Positions 1-9,895 of a stretch of 64,000 nt of DNA are shown piece by piece. Both the position numbers and the translations under genes were made by a program. The notes under the pieces were generated by a model that saw nothing but the letters and a program-made list of their open reading frames with translations, was not told the origin of the DNA and ran no database searches. Position 1 is the first letter of the stretch; each line of letters starts with the position of its first letter. Source of the DNA: Pseudoalteromonas carrageenovora IAM 12662. Its GTDB lineage: Bacteria > Pseudomonadota > Gammaproteobacteria > Enterobacterales > Alteromonadaceae. Location: the NCBI RefSeq assembly GCF_900239935.1, contig NZ_LT965928.1, positions 2,995,520-3,059,519 of the forward strand. The letters are read 5' to 3'.

Positions 1-411
1 AAGCGGATCTGGACGGTGTAGCATAAGTACATCGAGGTAATCTGTGTTTAAACGCTTTAGCGAGCCTTCAACTGACTCCTCAATCCATTTTGCTGAGAAG
101 TCATAACGCTTAGGTCCTTGCTCGTCTTCAAAGCGAATACCGCACTTAGATTGAATATACATTTTTTCTCTAAGCTCTGGGCGCTCACTTAATGCTTTAC
201 CAAAAACCTGCTCTGCTTTACCAAAGGTATAAATGTCAGCATGGTCAAAAAAGTTAATTCCGCCTTCAAAGGCATTATCTATACATTCATGAGTTTGTTT
301 TAGGTGTGCACTAGTAATTGCATCTTTGTTCCAACCACCGCCTAAACCCATGCAACCAAATACAAGTTTACTAACATGAGGTAAGTGTTTTGCTAAAGGT
401 GTGTGAAGCAT
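1..411 (-). CDS. aldo/keto reductase, YdhF-like (3' end outside window)
   Basis: This is the first 137 codons of an NAD(P)H-dependent aldo/keto reductase; the C-terminus lies beyond the window edge. The start codon is the ATG at 411-409 and the product begins MLHTPLAKHLPHVSK. Visible family motifs are FDHADIYTFG, which carries the catalytic Asp and Tyr, the Lys in QSKCGI, and the His in LMLHRPDPL. Together these are the Asp-Tyr-Lys-His tetrad of the AKR fold. The DHADIY and SKCGI wording is closest to E. coli YdhF. The substrate is unknown. The gene reads away from the oad operon terminator and is probably a separate transcription unit. Confidence 0.85.
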   Translation of the reverse strand, partial: MLHTPLAKHLPHVSKLVFGCMGLGGGWNKDAITSAHLKQTHECIDNAFEGGINFFDHADIYTFGKAEQVFGKALSERPELREKMYIQSKCGIRFEDEQGPKRYDFSAKWIEESVEGSLKRLNTDYLDVLMLHRPDPL

Positions 412-485
412 GATAACCGTCCTTAAAGTTTAGAAGAGTCATCACTGTAAACAAAAACGCTGTATCTATCTACAAATTAGGCACA

Positions 486-507
486 AAAAAAGCGCAGTAA
501 ACTGCGC
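486..507 (-). terminator. rho-independent terminator after oadB
   Basis: A GCGCAGT / ACTGCGC stem (492-498 with 501-507) is followed on the minus strand by a run of seven T (complement of the A run at 485-491). It lies about 30 bases downstream of the oadB stop codon and should end the oadGAB transcript. Confidence 0.8.
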
Positions 508-538
508 CTAATGGTTGGTTTAATTTTAAAACGAGAGC

Positions 539-1669
539 TTAGCCAACAAGTGCTAGCAATATACCAGCAGCTACTGCGCTACCTAAAACACCGGCTACGT
601 TTGGCCCCATTGCGTGCATAAGTAGAAAGTTATGTGGGTTATTTTCAAGCCCTACTTTATTAACTACTCGAGCAGCCATTGGTACAGCCGACACTCCCGC
701 TGCGCCAATTAATGGATTAATAGGGGTTTTAGAAATTTTATTTAAGCCTTTTGCCATAAATACGCCCGAAGCTGTACCAATTGCAAAAGCCAATGCACCA
801 AGTACTAAAATACCAATAGTCTCAACTGTTAAAAACTTATCTGCTGCTAGTTTTGAGCCAACAGCTAAGCCTAAAAATATAGTGGTTATATTGATGATTT
901 CGTTTTGAGCGCTATTACTTAATCTATCTACAACACCCGACTCACGCATTAAGTTACCTAAACAAAACATACCAACAAGCGGTATAGCCGCAGGTAAAAA
1001 CATCGCAGTTAAGCTAAGCACCATTAGAGGAAATACAATTTTCTCTTTTTTAGATACTTTGCGCAGCTCAGGCATTTTAATTTGACGCTCTTGAGGTGTT
1101 GTTAGCGCACGCATAATTGGCGGTTGAATAATTGGTACAAGTGCCATGTAAGAGTATGCCGCTACAGCTATTGCACCAAGTAAATCTGGTGCAAGCTTCG
1201 AGGCTAAAAATATTGCTGTAGGGCCATCGGCACCACCAATAATGGCAATAGCTGAGGCATCTTGTAAGGTAAATTCAAAACCAGGCACATAGTTTAATAG
1301 TATTGCACCAAACAACGTTGCAAAAATACCAAACTGCGCAGCAGCACCAAGTAATAACATACGCGGATTAGCAATTAGCGCACTAAAGTCTGTTAATGCC
1401 CCCACGCCCATAAAGATTAATAACGGGAATATTCCCGTATCAATACCAACGTAATAAACGTAGTAAAGTAAACCACCGGGATCTGACAAACCCGCCACAG
1501 GAATATTAGTAAGTATTGCGCCAAAGCCAATAGGCAGTAGTAACAGTGGCTCAAAGTTTTTAGCAATTGCTAAAAACAATAATAAGCACCCTACTGCAAT
1601 CATTACCAAACCAGGAAACGTAAAGTTAGCAATACCTGTAGCATGCCAAAGGTTTAAAAGTGCTTCCAT
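539..1669 (-). CDS. oadB: sodium-translocating oxaloacetate decarboxylase, beta subunit
   Basis: Integral membrane subunit of the Na+-pumping oxaloacetate decarboxylase. It decarboxylates the carboxybiotin carried by the alpha subunit and couples this to Na+ export. The 376-residue product is hydrophobic throughout, with about nine or more membrane segments. It contains the family motif [12 protein letters not shown] (around residues 143-154), whose Asp is the Na+/proton-coupling residue in characterised OadB. Length is slightly below the roughly 430 residues of enterobacterial OadB, as in other marine gammaproteobacteria. It is the last gene of oadG-oadA-oadB, 12 bases after oadA, and is followed by a terminator. 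Confidence 0.95.
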   Translation of the reverse strand: MEALLNLWHATGIANFTFPGLVMIAVGCLLLFLAIAKNFEPLLLLPIGFGAILTNIPVAGLSDPGGLLYYVYYVGIDTGIFPLLIFMGVGALTDFSALIANPRMLLLGAAAQFGIFATLFGAILLNYVPGFEFTLQDASAIAIIGGADGPTAIFLASKLAPDLLGAIAVAAYSYMALVPIIQPPIMRALTTPQERQIKMPELRKVSKKEKIVFPLMVLSLTAMFLPAAIPLVGMFCLGNLMRESGVVDRLSNSAQNEIINITTIFLGLAVGSKLAADKFLTVETIGILVLGALAFAIGTASGVFMAKGLNKISKTPINPLIGAAGVSAVPMAARVVNKVGLENNPHNFLLMHAMGPNVAGVLGSAVAAGILLALVG

Positions 1670-1681
1670 TTAAACTCTCCC

Positions 1682-3460
1682 TTAAGCTAACGCTATAATT
1701 GCGTCGCCTGTTGTTACCGAGTCACCCTCAGAAACAAGCACTTCAGCTATAGTACCGGTATGCATTGCACGTACTTCGGTTTCCATTTTCATGGCTTCCA
1801 TAATTACAACTACATCACCTTCGTTAACTACTTGGCCCGCTTTTACTTTTACTTTAAAAATATTACCGGCTAATGGTGCATTCAAAGTTTCGCCAGAAGC
1901 AACCGATGCAGACTGAGGTAAATGCTCAGAGTCTTTAAGGGTTACTTCTTTAAGCTCTCCGCCTTGCGCTACAACTACATCATAAACTTTACCATCTACC
2001 TTAACGCTGTATTGCTCTGCTTTTACGCTATTTTTACCTGCTGGTTTTGCAGCCGGTTTATTCGCTTCATCGTCAGCACTTGGTACTGCTTCAAACGCAT
2101 CTGGGTTATTACGGTTTTTAATAAATTTAAGGCCAACTTGTGGGAATAACGCATAAGTTAGTACATCGTCTATTTGATCATCACAAAGCGTTAAGCCTTG
2201 CTCTTTTGCCTCTTTAAGTAACTCAGCTTCAAGCGTTGCAAGTTCTGGCTGTATCTTATCAGCAGGACGACATGTAATAACTTCGCTACCATCAAGCACT
2301 CGCTCTTGCAGCTCTTTGTTCATAGGTGCTGGCGTTAAGCCATACTCACCTTTTAGTACACCGGCAGTTTCTTTGGTAATTGTTTTGTAACGCTCGCCAG
2401 TAAGCACATTAAGTACAGCTTGTGTACCTACAATTTGCGATGTTGGTGTTACAAGTGGAATAAAGCCTAAGTCTTCACGTACACGTGGGATCTCAAGTAA
2501 CACTTCATTTAGCTTATCGGCAGCGCCTTGCTCTTTAAGTTGGTTTTCCATGTTAGTTAACATGCCACCAGGTACTTGAGCTAATAAGATTCGTCCATCA
2601 ACCCCTTTAAGGCTACCTTCAAACGCAGCGTATTTTTTACGTACGTCCCTAAAGTAAGCCGCTATCTCTTCAAGCTGATTTAAATCAAGCTCGGTATCGC
2701 GAGCAGTTCCTTCAACAATCGCTACAATAGTTTCTGTTGCAGAGTGACCATAAGTCATACTCATAGAAGAAATAGCGGTATCAAGCATATCAATACCTGC
2801 ATCAATTGCTTTTTGATACGTTGCAGTACTTAGCCCCGTAGTAGCATGACACTGCATAGCAATAGGAACAGACACAGTTTCTTTAAGTGCTTTGATAAGC
2901 TCTTCTGCATCGTATGGCTTTAATAAACCCGCCATATCTTTAATACAAATTGAGTGACAACCCATATCTTCAAGCTGTTTTGCAAGAGTGAGCCACATAT
3001 CAAGCGTATGGACTGGGCTTACTGTATACGAAATAGTACCTTGCGCATGCGCGCCAACTTTAACAGCCGCCTTAATTGCAGTTTCTAGGTTACGTACGTC
3101 GTTCATTGCATCAAAAATACGAAATACATCAACACCGTTTTTGTGTGCGCGCTCTACAAACTTTTCAACTACGTCATCAGCATAATGGCGGTAACCTAAT
3201 AGGTTTTGGCCGCGTAATAGCATTTGCTGTTTAGTGTTTGGCATTGCCTTTTTAAGTGCACGAATACGCTCCCACGGATCTTCACCTAAATAACGAATAC
3301 ATGAATCAAATGTTGCGCCGCCCCATGATTCAATCGACCAATAACCTGCATCATCTAACTTGCTTGCAATAGGAAGCATGTCGTCTAAACGCATACGTGT
3401 TGCTAATAAAGACTGGTGAGCGTCGCGTAATACTAATTCTGTTAATTTTAATTTAGCCAT
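1682..3460 (-). CDS. oadA: oxaloacetate decarboxylase, alpha subunit (biotinylated)
   Basis: Cytoplasmic carboxyltransferase subunit that moves the carboxyl group of oxaloacetate to biotin, giving pyruvate. The 592-residue protein has an N-terminal HMGL-like TIM barrel (start motif [14 protein letters not shown], and [10 protein letters not shown] as a metal-ligand region), a conserved carboxylase domain, a linker rich in Ala/Lys/Pro, and a C-terminal biotinyl domain. The biotin attachment site is EAMKMETE with Lys558. The gene sits between oadG and oadB, with 11-12 base gaps on each side, so the three are one operon. A full-length protein with all expected domains is seen. Confidence 0.96.
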   Translation of the reverse strand: MAKLKLTELVLRDAHQSLLATRMRLDDMLPIASKLDDAGYWSIESWGGATFDSCIRYLGEDPWERIRALKKAMPNTKQQMLLRGQNLLGYRHYADDVVEKFVERAHKNGVDVFRIFDAMNDVRNLETAIKAAVKVGAHAQGTISYTVSPVHTLDMWLTLAKQLEDMGCHSICIKDMAGLLKPYDAEELIKALKETVSVPIAMQCHATTGLSTATYQKAIDAGIDMLDTAISSMSMTYGHSATETIVAIVEGTARDTELDLNQLEEIAAYFRDVRKKYAAFEGSLKGVDGRILLAQVPGGMLTNMENQLKEQGAADKLNEVLLEIPRVREDLGFIPLVTPTSQIVGTQAVLNVLTGERYKTITKETAGVLKGEYGLTPAPMNKELQERVLDGSEVITCRPADKIQPELATLEAELLKEAKEQGLTLCDDQIDDVLTYALFPQVGLKFIKNRNNPDAFEAVPSADDEANKPAAKPAGKNSVKAEQYSVKVDGKVYDVVVAQGGELKEVTLKDSEHLPQSASVASGETLNAPLAGNIFKVKVKAGQVVNEGDVVVIMEAMKMETEVRAMHTGTIAEVLVSEGDSVTTGDAIIALA

Positions 3461-3471
3461 GTGTGTGCCCC

Positions 3472-3717
3472 TTAGTTATTATTTGATTTGTACTGAGCAA
3501 TGGCAGCACTAATAGCAGCGATGTGCTCACTAGGCACACCTTGAGATTTAAAAGACGGTGATTTAACTGGTGTTGTCACTTCTGGTTCACTAAAACGCGC
3601 AACCAAGTTAGACATAAGAACAACCGCACCAATTAATATCGACAAAAATACAAACACCCCAACCATACCGGTTAGCATTAAGCTACCTGCAGTTGTAAGT
3701 AGAGCACCTATATCCAT
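3472..3717 (-). CDS. oadG: oxaloacetate decarboxylase, gamma subunit
   Basis: Small membrane-anchored subunit that helps assemble the alpha and beta subunits and binds Zn2+ in the characterised enzyme. The product starts [15 protein letters not shown] and has one membrane helix (about residues 10-36), followed by a polar tail that ends in a short Ser/Gln/Asn-rich segment. I chose the ATG at 3717 rather than an ATG 24 bases upstream because a strong ribosome site (AAGGGGGAG) lies 5-6 bases before it. That gives 81 residues, normal for OadG. It is the first gene of the oad operon. Confidence 0.88.
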   Translation of the reverse strand: MDIGALLTTAGSLMLTGMVGVFVFLSILIGAVVLMSNLVARFSEPEVTTPVKSPSFKSQGVPSEHIAAISAAIAQYKSNNN

Positions 3718-3818
3718 TACTCTCCCCCTTAAAACCCACATCGAAATAAAAAATCGATTTATTTAAATAATTATTCACCGGATGATAACAAAACTAATAG
3801 CTTTGTCTACACCTTGTA

Positions 3819-3835
3819 AATTGGTAAAACCAATT
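3819..3835. promoter_or_regulatory. PdhR-like operator 1 upstream of oadG
   Basis: The 17-base sequence AATTGGTAAAACCAATT has perfect dyad half sites, AATTGGT and ACCAATT, with a 3-base centre. This matches the published E. coli PdhR box (AATTGGTnnnACCAATT), which is bound by the pyruvate-sensing GntR regulator. It lies about 100 bases upstream of the oadG start. Regulation of oad by a PdhR or LldR-type protein is inferred from this match. Confidence 0.6.
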
Positions 3836-4021
3836 AAAATAAAAATAACATATCACCCCCTTGGTTAACATAGCTAAAACAGCCATAAACACCGCTACGT
3901 ATAGATGATAAAAATAATGGTTATAGGCAAAGGTTATATCCATAACTTTAACAATCCATAAATACCATTAAAAATAGCGCGTTACAGGTATAGTAATGTT
4001 AAAGCCAATTGATAAAATGTA

Positions 4022-4038
4022 AATTGGTCTTACCAAAA
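4022..4038. promoter_or_regulatory. PdhR-like operator 2 upstream of oadG
   Basis: AATTGGTCTTACCAAAA keeps the TTGGT-nnn-ACCAA core (4024-4036) of the PdhR box, with two mismatches at the outer right end. It lies 203 bases from the first site, closer to the divergent small gene. The spacing suggests either loop formation or separate control of the two directions; this is an inference. Confidence 0.5.
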
Positions 4039-4245
4039 AATGTTAAACTTAGCTATCTATATATCTTGTTTACTAAAATTACATAGGTGTGAATAAGTTA
4101 CATAACAAAGCGTAAAAATTACTAAGCCAATAGTCACCTATAATTATCAAAAAACAATTAAGCAATTGATAAATAACAATAAAATAAGCTGGCATGTAAC
4201 TGGCATTAGTTATTTCGAACGATTTGATAAACCAAGGAGAAGACA

Positions 4246-4419
4246 ATGTTACGCTGGACAATCACATTTTTAGTTATTGCTTTAATCGCTGCAGTGTTAG
4301 GTTTTGGTGGCATCGCAGGTGCCGCAGCTGGTATAGCAAAAATTATATTTTTTATCTTTTTAGTACTTTTAGTGATTTCATTAGTTTCAGGTGCGCTACG
4401 TGGCAAATCACCCAGGTAG
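4246..4419 (+). CDS. DUF1328 small membrane protein (YtjA-like)
   Basis: A 57-residue hydrophobic protein starting [19 protein letters not shown], with two membrane helices joined by a Gly/Ala-rich turn and a short basic tail (RGKSPR). The LRW start, the GFGGIAG turn and the length are typical of the DUF1328/YtjA family found across Proteobacteria. No function is established for the family. The start is fixed by an AAGGAG ribosome site six to eight bases upstream. The next gene, a small lipoprotein, begins 56 bases later and may be co-transcribed; both may be stress-type envelope proteins, but this is only a guess from size and pairing. Confidence 0.85.
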   Translation: MLRWTITFLVIALIAAVLGFGGIAGAAAGIAKIIFFIFLVLLVISLVSGALRGKSPR

Positions 4420-4475
4420 ATAAGGCATACGACTAACAAACACTAAATTAATTAATACTTACAAGGAATTACACT

Positions 4476-4667
4476 ATGAACTCTACAACTTTAAAAGCAG
4501 CACTAATCGCAGTATTTGCAGGTTTTTTCATGATGGGTTGTGAAGACAACCACGCAGAAGAGGCTGGTGAGCGCATTGATGAAGCAGTAACTGACGTGCA
4601 AAACTCTGTTGAAGATGCATGTGAAAATGTAAAAGAAGGCGTTAACGCAGAAGAAACTAACTGTTAA
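4476..4667 (+). CDS. small acidic lipoprotein, entericidin-like in size
   Basis: A 63-residue protein with an N-terminal signal segment and a lipobox-like MMGC (Cys22), followed by a strongly acidic stretch rich in Glu, Asp and Asn with two further Cys residues (AcENVKEG region and the C-terminal Cys). It should be a lipid-anchored periplasmic or outer-membrane peptide. The size recalls entericidins, but I do not see their conserved core, so the function is unknown. The gene has a good ribosome site (AAGGAATTACACT) and is followed at once by a strong terminator, which supports it being expressed. Confidence 0.75.
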   Translation: MNSTTLKAALIAVFAGFFMMGCEDNHAEEAGERIDEAVTDVQNSVEDACENVKEGVNAEETNC

Positions 4668-4687
4668 TTCTTCGCCTTTAGAAAAAA

Positions 4688-4709
4688 GCGGCTTACGAGC
4701 CGTTTTTTT
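4688..4709 (+). terminator. terminator after the small lipoprotein gene
   Basis: Stem CGGCT / AGCCG (4689-4693 with 4698-4702), loop TACG, then seven T. An A run precedes the stem, so it may also work leftwards. Confidence 0.8.
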
Positions 4710-4797
4710 GTGCCTGCAATAAAATCCTCACTTTAAAGCTGCTCATTTAGGGGCTTACTGTTAAAATGTCAAAAAATACGCTTTAAGTAAATACAAT

Positions 4798-5265
4798 ATG
4801 GCATTCACAACTACCTACACGCTTGATAAACCTTATTTTTACGAGTGCTTTGACGAGTCACTTCCTTATAGTAAACGCGCCAAACCCAAGTATTTTTTAC
4901 TAGTACTACTTATTGCGCTTGGTTTATTTGGGATTTATGGATTGGACGATCATTACCTAGGTACATTTATGATCATGTTAGCCGTGCTGGAATGCGTAGC
5001 ATTTTACTACCGCCGACCTTGGTGGGTTACTAGGCAAATGTTTAGCAGAGCATCAGGCTCCGAGGTTACGCTCACTTTTGATGATGAAGGGATTAAATCC
5101 TCTAATCATTACAAAAGCTACCAACTAGCATGGCAAGATATAACTGAGGTAGTAAATACACCAAACGGTTTGTTAATTAAAAATAAAAGCGGTATGCAAT
5201 ACATCTCAAAACAAATACTAAGCCCAGAAACACTCGATTTTATAAACAAAAAAGCCACTCAGTGA
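4798..5265 (+). CDS. YcxB-like family membrane protein
   Basis: A 155-residue protein of unknown function. Two membrane helices (about residues 30-46 and 51-68) are followed by a basic RRPWW motif and a soluble C-terminal domain with alternating strands (EVTLTFDDEGIKSSN, YQLAWQDITEVVNTPNGLLIKN). This layout fits the YcxB-like domain proteins, which often sit as single genes. No strong ribosome site is seen before the ATG. The stop codon TGA lies inside the loop and stem of the terminator shared with csrA. Confidence 0.75.
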   Translation: MAFTTTYTLDKPYFYECFDESLPYSKRAKPKYFLLVLLIALGLFGIYGLDDHYLGTFMIMLAVLECVAFYYRRPWWVTRQMFSRASGSEVTLTFDDEGIKSSNHYKSYQLAWQDITEVVNTPNGLLIKNKSGMQYISKQILSPETLDFINKKATQ

Positions 5266-5275
5266 GTGGCTTTTT
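5251..5275. terminator. bidirectional terminator between YcxB-like gene and csrA
   Basis: Perfect 7-base stem GCCACTC / GAGTGGC (5254-5260 with 5264-5270), loop AGT, A tract on the left and T tract on the right, so both converging transcripts can end here. The stop codon of the plus-strand gene (5263-5265) is part of the hairpin. Confidence 0.85.
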
Positions 5276-5315
5276 AACTAGCTGAGTAAATTACTCAACT
5301 ACGTATACGTGTTGA

Positions 5316-5507
5316 TTAAGCATTGCCCGGATTAGGGTTCGACTTCTCAGCTTGTATGCGCATGTAAATCTCTTCACGGTGCACAGATACGTCTTTAGGT
5401 GCATTAACACCAATTCGAACTTGATTTCCTTTAACACCTAGAACGGTAACTGTTACTTCGTCACCAATCATTAGGGTTTCACCTACTCTACGAGTTAGCA
5501 TTAGCAT
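5316..5507 (-). CDS. csrA: carbon storage regulator CsrA
   Basis: Small homodimeric RNA-binding protein that represses or activates translation by binding GGA motifs in mRNA leaders. The 63-residue product [16 protein letters not shown]...[15 protein letters not shown] is nearly identical to E. coli CsrA over the first 45 residues, including the RNA-contacting LTRR start and the VHREEIY region. I placed the start at 5507, since CsrA begins at MLxLTRR; seven residues further upstream are open but not conserved, and a GGGAG ribosome site precedes this ATG. The gene follows lysC and alaS on the minus strand, the usual gammaproteobacterial order. Confidence 0.96.
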   Translation of the reverse strand: MLMLTRRVGETLMIGDEVTVTVLGVKGNQVRIGVNAPKDVSVHREEIYMRIQAEKSNPNPGNA

Positions 5508-5598
5508 TCTCTTGCTCCCATGTTCCAATAAAAATTATAAGATTCCGCTTAAACATATTAATGAAAAATCGATTGAAAAGTAAGTAAAAACTCCCAAA

Positions 5599-6816
5599 CT
5601 ACTCATTTTCCGTTAAAAATGTTTTATGTAATGCACGAACAGCCAACTCTAGGTACTTTTCATCTATTAAAACTGAAATTTTAATCTCTGACGTAGAGAC
5701 TAAAACCACGTTAATATTTTCCTGCGCTAATGCATCAAAAAATAAACTAGCTACACCAGAATGCGATTTCATACCCATTCCAACAGCAGACACTTTAGCC
5801 ACTGTGGTTAATCCGCTAATATTATCAGCGCTTAATTGAGCTTGTTGCTCAGTAATTAATTCAAGCGCTTGCAGATAGTCATTCGAGTGCACAGTAAAAG
5901 CATAGTCTATTTTTTCAAAGTTATGATTATCTTGATTAATCATATCTATTTCGACGCCATTATCGGCAAAAAGTTTCAAAATTTTTGCAAGGTACTGAGT
6001 GCTGCTTGGCATACCTTGTACCTTAATTAAACATTCGTCGCGATTAAACGCAATACCCGAAACAACCTTACTTGGCATATCGCTTTCCTCAAAGCTAATT
6101 AATGTGCCTTCATCAGGGTTAAAGCTTGAAAGCACCCTAAGCGGAACATTGTGTTTACCTGCCGCCTCAACAGAGCGAATGTGCAATACTTTAGCGCCTA
6201 AACTGGCCATCTCTAGCATTTCAGCAAAGGTTACTTGGCTCATTCGCCGTGCATTAGGTTCAACACGAGGATTTGTAGTATATACGCCATCAACGTCTGT
6301 ATAGATCTGGCATTCATCGGCTTTTATTGCGCCGGCAATTTCTACTGCTGAGGTATCTGTGCCACCACGGCCAAGCGTTGTAATATTGCCTTCTACATCA
6401 CGCCCCTGAAAACCCGCAATAATAGCAATGCGGTTATGTTCAAGCTCATGCTTTAAACGCGTAGCAGCAATGTCCTCAATTCGGGCTTTGCCAAACATGT
6501 TGTCGGTTTGAATATTAACTTGATCAGCAAGTAGGCTTACGGCCGAATGGCCACGCTTTATAATAGCCATAGCTAGAAGCGATACAGACACCTGCTCTCC
6601 GGTGCTAATTAATACATCTAGTTCACGGCTACTCGGGCGAGTATCAATTTGTTTGGCGAGATTAATTAAGCGGTTGGTTTCTCCCGACATAGCCGAGAGC
6701 ACCACAACCACTTGATGTCCTTGTTGCCTAGTTTTAACAACAAGGTCGGCGACCGCCTCTATTCGCTCTACTGAGCCAACTGAAGTGCCGCCATATTTTT
6801 GGACAATAAGTGCCAC
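5599..6816 (-). CDS. lysC: aspartate kinase (monofunctional)
   Basis: Phosphorylates L-aspartate, the first step to lysine, threonine and methionine. The 405-residue protein has the amino-acid kinase domain (start VQKYGGTSVGS, later LGRGGTDTSAVEIAGAI and TDVDGVYTTNPR) and two C-terminal ACT domains (about residues 265-400) that normally bind end-product amino acids. Length and the absence of a homoserine dehydrogenase domain show the monofunctional class seen in Pseudomonas and Vibrio next to alaS. It starts six bases after alaS, so the two are co-transcribed. No lysine riboswitch is present, consistent with its internal position in the operon. Confidence 0.94.
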   Translation of the reverse strand: MALIVQKYGGTSVGSVERIEAVADLVVKTRQQGHQVVVVLSAMSGETNRLINLAKQIDTRPSSRELDVLISTGEQVSVSLLAMAIIKRGHSAVSLLADQVNIQTDNMFGKARIEDIAATRLKHELEHNRIAIIAGFQGRDVEGNITTLGRGGTDTSAVEIAGAIKADECQIYTDVDGVYTTNPRVEPNARRMSQVTFAEMLEMASLGAKVLHIRSVEAAGKHNVPLRVLSSFNPDEGTLISFEESDMPSKVVSGIAFNRDECLIKVQGMPSSTQYLAKILKLFADNGVEIDMINQDNHNFEKIDYAFTVHSNDYLQALELITEQQAQLSADNISGLTTVAKVSAVGMGMKSHSGVASLFFDALAQENINVVLVSTSEIKISVLIDEKYLELAVRALHKTFLTENE

Positions 6817-6822
6817 GTAATC

Positions 6823-9423
6823 TTAAACTTTCTCGGTTACCCAAGCTGTTACGCTATCAAGCGCTACGTTTAAGTTTTCAGGCTGAGAACCACCCGCTTG
6901 AGCCATATCAGGACGGCCGCCGCCTTTACCGCCGACTTGAGAAGCCATGTGGTTTACAAGCTCACCGGCTTTAACTTTACCTGTTAAGTCTTTAGTTACA
7001 CCGGCAATTAGGCTTACTTTGTCGCCACTGGCAACACCGAGGGCAATAACACCTGAGCCAATCTTGTTTTTAAGGTCGTCAACCATACCGCGAAGCGCTT
7101 TAGACTCAGTACCTTCAACGTTTGCAACTAATAGCTTAACGCCATTAATTTCTACTATCGAATCAAGTAAAGACGCACCTGCAGCACTTGCTAGCTTGTC
7201 GTTAAGCTGAGCAATTTGCTTTTCAAGGCCTTTAGACTTTTCAAGAAGCGCTGTTACTTTTTCAAGTACTGATGCGCTATCGCCTTTAACAAGCGCTGCA
7301 ACATCGTTAAGCTGTTGCTCTTGCTCGCTTACATACGCTACGGCATCTGCGCCAGTTACTGCTTCTATACGGCGAACGCCTGCAGCAATACCGCTTTCAG
7401 ATACAATTTTGAATAAACCAATATCACCAGCTCGCTCAACGTGTGTACCACCACAAAGCTCAATTGAGTAATCACCAATAGTTACTACACGTACTTCGTC
7501 GTCGTACTTTTCGCCAAACAACGCCATAGCACCTTTCGCTTTAGCATCATCAATTGCCATAAGTTCAGTGTTAAGTGCAAAGTTACGACGAATTTCGTCA
7601 TTAACTACACGCTCGATTTCACGTAACTCATCTTTTGTAACAGCTTCAAAGTGCGAGAAATCAAAACGTAAACGGTCAGCTTGAACTAGCGAGCCTTTTT
7701 GGCCTACATGTTCACCTAACAACTGACGAAGCGCTTCATGTAAAATATGCGTAGCTGTGTGGTTTTTCTTGATGCTATCACGACGTGCGTCATCAATAGT
7801 GGCATCTACTTTATCGTTAACACCAATACGCCCTTGTACTGTACCGTGGTGCGCAAATGCATTACCAAGTTTAGTGGTGTTAGTAACATTAAACTCGCCA
7901 CCAGCAACGCTAATAGTACCAGTATCGCCAGTTTGACCGCCCGATTCTGCGTAAAACGGTGTGCGGTCTAGTATTACAATGCCTTCTTGGCCATCTTCTA
8001 ATAACTGAACGGCTTCGCCACCGGCAAAAATTTCTACCACTGTCGCGCTATGGTGCGTGCTGTCGTAGCCCTTAAACTCAGTTAGTTTTTCTGATTTTAA
8101 TTGCTCGTTGTAATCTGCACCAAATTTACCTGCTTGCTGTGCAGTTTTACGCTGTACAGCCATGCATTCTTCAAAGCCTTTATGATCGATCGTCATTTGG
8201 CGTTCACGTGCAACATCGGCGGTTAAATCGGCAGGGAAACCATACGTGTCGTAAAGTTTAAATACTAAATCACCTGGGATCACATCGCCTTTAAGGTCAC
8301 TTAAGCTTTCTTCTAAAATAGCTAAGCCACGTTCAAGTGTTTTACCAAATTGCTCTTCTTCAATGCGTAATACTTTTTCAATAATTTCTTGCTGCTTAGC
8401 AAGCTCTGGGTACGCTTGACCCATTTGCTCAATAAGTGCAGCAACTAATTTAAAGAAAAACGCGCCTTGTGCACCTAACTTATTACCATGGCGAACCGCA
8501 CGGCGAATAATACGACGAAGTACGTAACCACGGCCTTCGTTAGATGGCATAACACCGTCTGAGATTAAAAACGCACATGAGCGAATATGATCTGCTACTA
8601 CGCGAAGTGACTTATCGTCCATATCTTGCGCGTTAGTTACGCTTGCAGCTGCTGCAATTAAGCCTTGGAACAAATCGATTTCATAGTTTGAATGCACGCC
8701 CTGCAAAATAGCAGAAATACGCTCAAGGCCCATGCCTGTATCAACAGATTGCTTAGGTAATGGCAGCATAGTACCGTCGCTTTGACGGTTGTACTGCATA
8801 AATACGAGGTTCCAAATTTCAATAAAGCGGTCGCCGTCTTCCTCTGGAGTGCCTGGAGGTCCACCCCAAATGTGCTCACCGTGATCGTAAAATATTTCAG
8901 AACACGGACCACACGGGCCTGTATCACCCATAGACCAAAAGTTGTCTGAGGTAGCAATACGAATAATGCGATCTTCACTTAAGCCAATATCTTTTGACCA
9001 GTACTCAAATGCTTCTTCATCGTCGTGATAAATAGTAACAAGTAGTTTTTCTTGAGGTAATTTAACAACCTCAGTTAAAAACTCCCACGCAAACTTAATT
9101 GCTTCTTGCTTGAAGTAATCACCAAAGCTGAAGTTACCTAACATTTCAAAAAATGTATGGTGGCGCGCCGTGTAACCAACGTTTTCTAAATCGTTATGTT
9201 TACCACCGGCACGTACACAACGCTGCGAGCTTGTCGCACGTGTATATGGGCGTGATTCCGCGCCTAAAAATACATCTTTAAACTGCACCATACCGGCGTT
9301 GTTAAATAACAACGTGGCATCGTTACCCGGAATAAGCGAGCTTGAAGGTACAACTTGGTGTTGTTTGCTGGCAAAAAAGTCTAAAAACTGTTGCCTAATT
9401 TGTGCGGTAGTCATGTGCTGCAT
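6823..9423 (-). CDS. alaS: alanyl-tRNA synthetase
   Basis: Charges tRNA-Ala and edits mischarged Ser/Gly. The 866-residue protein has the class II catalytic core ([20 protein letters not shown] region), the editing domain with [12 protein letters not shown] and the CGGTHV zinc-type motif, and the C-terminal Gly-rich domain ([16 protein letters not shown]). All expected blocks are intact. The first ATG (9423) is preceded by GGTGAGA; a second in-frame ATG three codons later aligns better with E. coli, but lacks a ribosome site. It lies 19 bases after recX in the minus-strand operon. Confidence 0.97.
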   Translation of the reverse strand: MQHMTTAQIRQQFLDFFASKQHQVVPSSSLIPGNDATLLFNNAGMVQFKDVFLGAESRPYTRATSSQRCVRAGGKHNDLENVGYTARHHTFFEMLGNFSFGDYFKQEAIKFAWEFLTEVVKLPQEKLLVTIYHDDEEAFEYWSKDIGLSEDRIIRIATSDNFWSMGDTGPCGPCSEIFYDHGEHIWGGPPGTPEEDGDRFIEIWNLVFMQYNRQSDGTMLPLPKQSVDTGMGLERISAILQGVHSNYEIDLFQGLIAAAASVTNAQDMDDKSLRVVADHIRSCAFLISDGVMPSNEGRGYVLRRIIRRAVRHGNKLGAQGAFFFKLVAALIEQMGQAYPELAKQQEIIEKVLRIEEEQFGKTLERGLAILEESLSDLKGDVIPGDLVFKLYDTYGFPADLTADVARERQMTIDHKGFEECMAVQRKTAQQAGKFGADYNEQLKSEKLTEFKGYDSTHHSATVVEIFAGGEAVQLLEDGQEGIVILDRTPFYAESGGQTGDTGTISVAGGEFNVTNTTKLGNAFAHHGTVQGRIGVNDKVDATIDDARRDSIKKNHTATHILHEALRQLLGEHVGQKGSLVQADRLRFDFSHFEAVTKDELREIERVVNDEIRRNFALNTELMAIDDAKAKGAMALFGEKYDDEVRVVTIGDYSIELCGGTHVERAGDIGLFKIVSESGIAAGVRRIEAVTGADAVAYVSEQEQQLNDVAALVKGDSASVLEKVTALLEKSKGLEKQIAQLNDKLASAAGASLLDSIVEINGVKLLVANVEGTESKALRGMVDDLKNKIGSGVIALGVASGDKVSLIAGVTKDLTGKVKAGELVNHMASQVGGKGGGRPDMAQAGGSQPENLNVALDSVTAWVTEKV

Positions 9424-9442
9424 TTGAAAGTCTCACCTGTAT

Positions 9443-9895
9443 TTACTGTGCTTGCATTGCAAAATTAATTTCATCGTAGCTAAACCCTCGATACATTAAG
9501 TAGCGCACGCGCTTAGCTTTGTCTTTGTAATCGAGATTTGGCGGTGTATCCGAATATTTTTTGTTGTACGCGTCCTGCGCCAGCTCAAACCAATCTATTT
9601 CAAGCTCTTCAACTACTCTTTCAAGTAGCGAACGGTCAATCCCTTTGCCCATGGCTTCGCTTTGAATACGCTTAAGCCCGTGGCATTTAAATATGTGTTT
9701 TCTTACAAAGCCTTCACAGTATCGCTGCTCATTAATAAAATTGTGCTCTTCGCACCAATTAAGCAGGTTTTCGATAAACTCGTCTGTGGCTTCTTTTTGC
9801 CGTAGTTTTTGCGTTAACTCACGGCGCGAATACTCTTGGCGCCCTAGTAACCAAAGTACATAATTTTTTAGCTTTTGCTTTAACTTATCATCCAT
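9443..9895 (-). CDS. recX: RecA regulatory protein RecX
   Basis: Binds RecA filaments and limits recombinase and co-protease activity. The 150-residue protein shows the three-helix repeats of the family: LWLLGRQEYSRRELTQKL, then WCEEHNFINEQRYCEGFVR, and KAKRVRYLMYRGFSYDEI at the C-terminus. Its ATG overlaps the stop codon of the upstream membrane-protein gene (TAATG), which suggests coupled translation. In most gammaproteobacteria recA lies directly upstream; here it does not, and a membrane-protein gene takes that place. Confidence 0.92.
   Translation of the reverse strand: MDDKLKQKLKNYVLWLLGRQEYSRRELTQKLRQKEATDEFIENLLNWCEEHNFINEQRYCEGFVRKHIFKCHGLKRIQSEAMGKGIDRSLLERVVEELEIDWFELAQDAYNKKYSDTPPNLDYKDKAKRVRYLMYRGFSYDEINFAMQAQ

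Larger units (their letters stand above)
3718..4245. other. 528-base intergenic region upstream of oadGAB
   Basis: No convincing gene is seen here; open frames in this stretch lack ribosome sites and sensible products. The region is AT-rich and must hold the oad promoter, reading left, and the promoter of the small membrane-protein gene that starts at 4246, reading right. Two palindromes of PdhR type lie in it and are listed separately. Confidence 0.6.

Noticed and set aside
4079..4439. Minus-strand frames opposite the DUF1328 gene and its upstream region
   Set aside because: The DUF1328 gene on the plus strand has a strong ribosome site and family match; the minus frames have neither.
6800..6830. 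Lysine riboswitch for lysC
   Set aside because: lysC starts six bases after alaS, so there is no room for a leader.
8658..8978. A 106-residue frame overlapping alaS on the same strand
   Set aside because: It lies fully inside alaS in another frame, with no ribosome site and a composition typical of a shadow frame.
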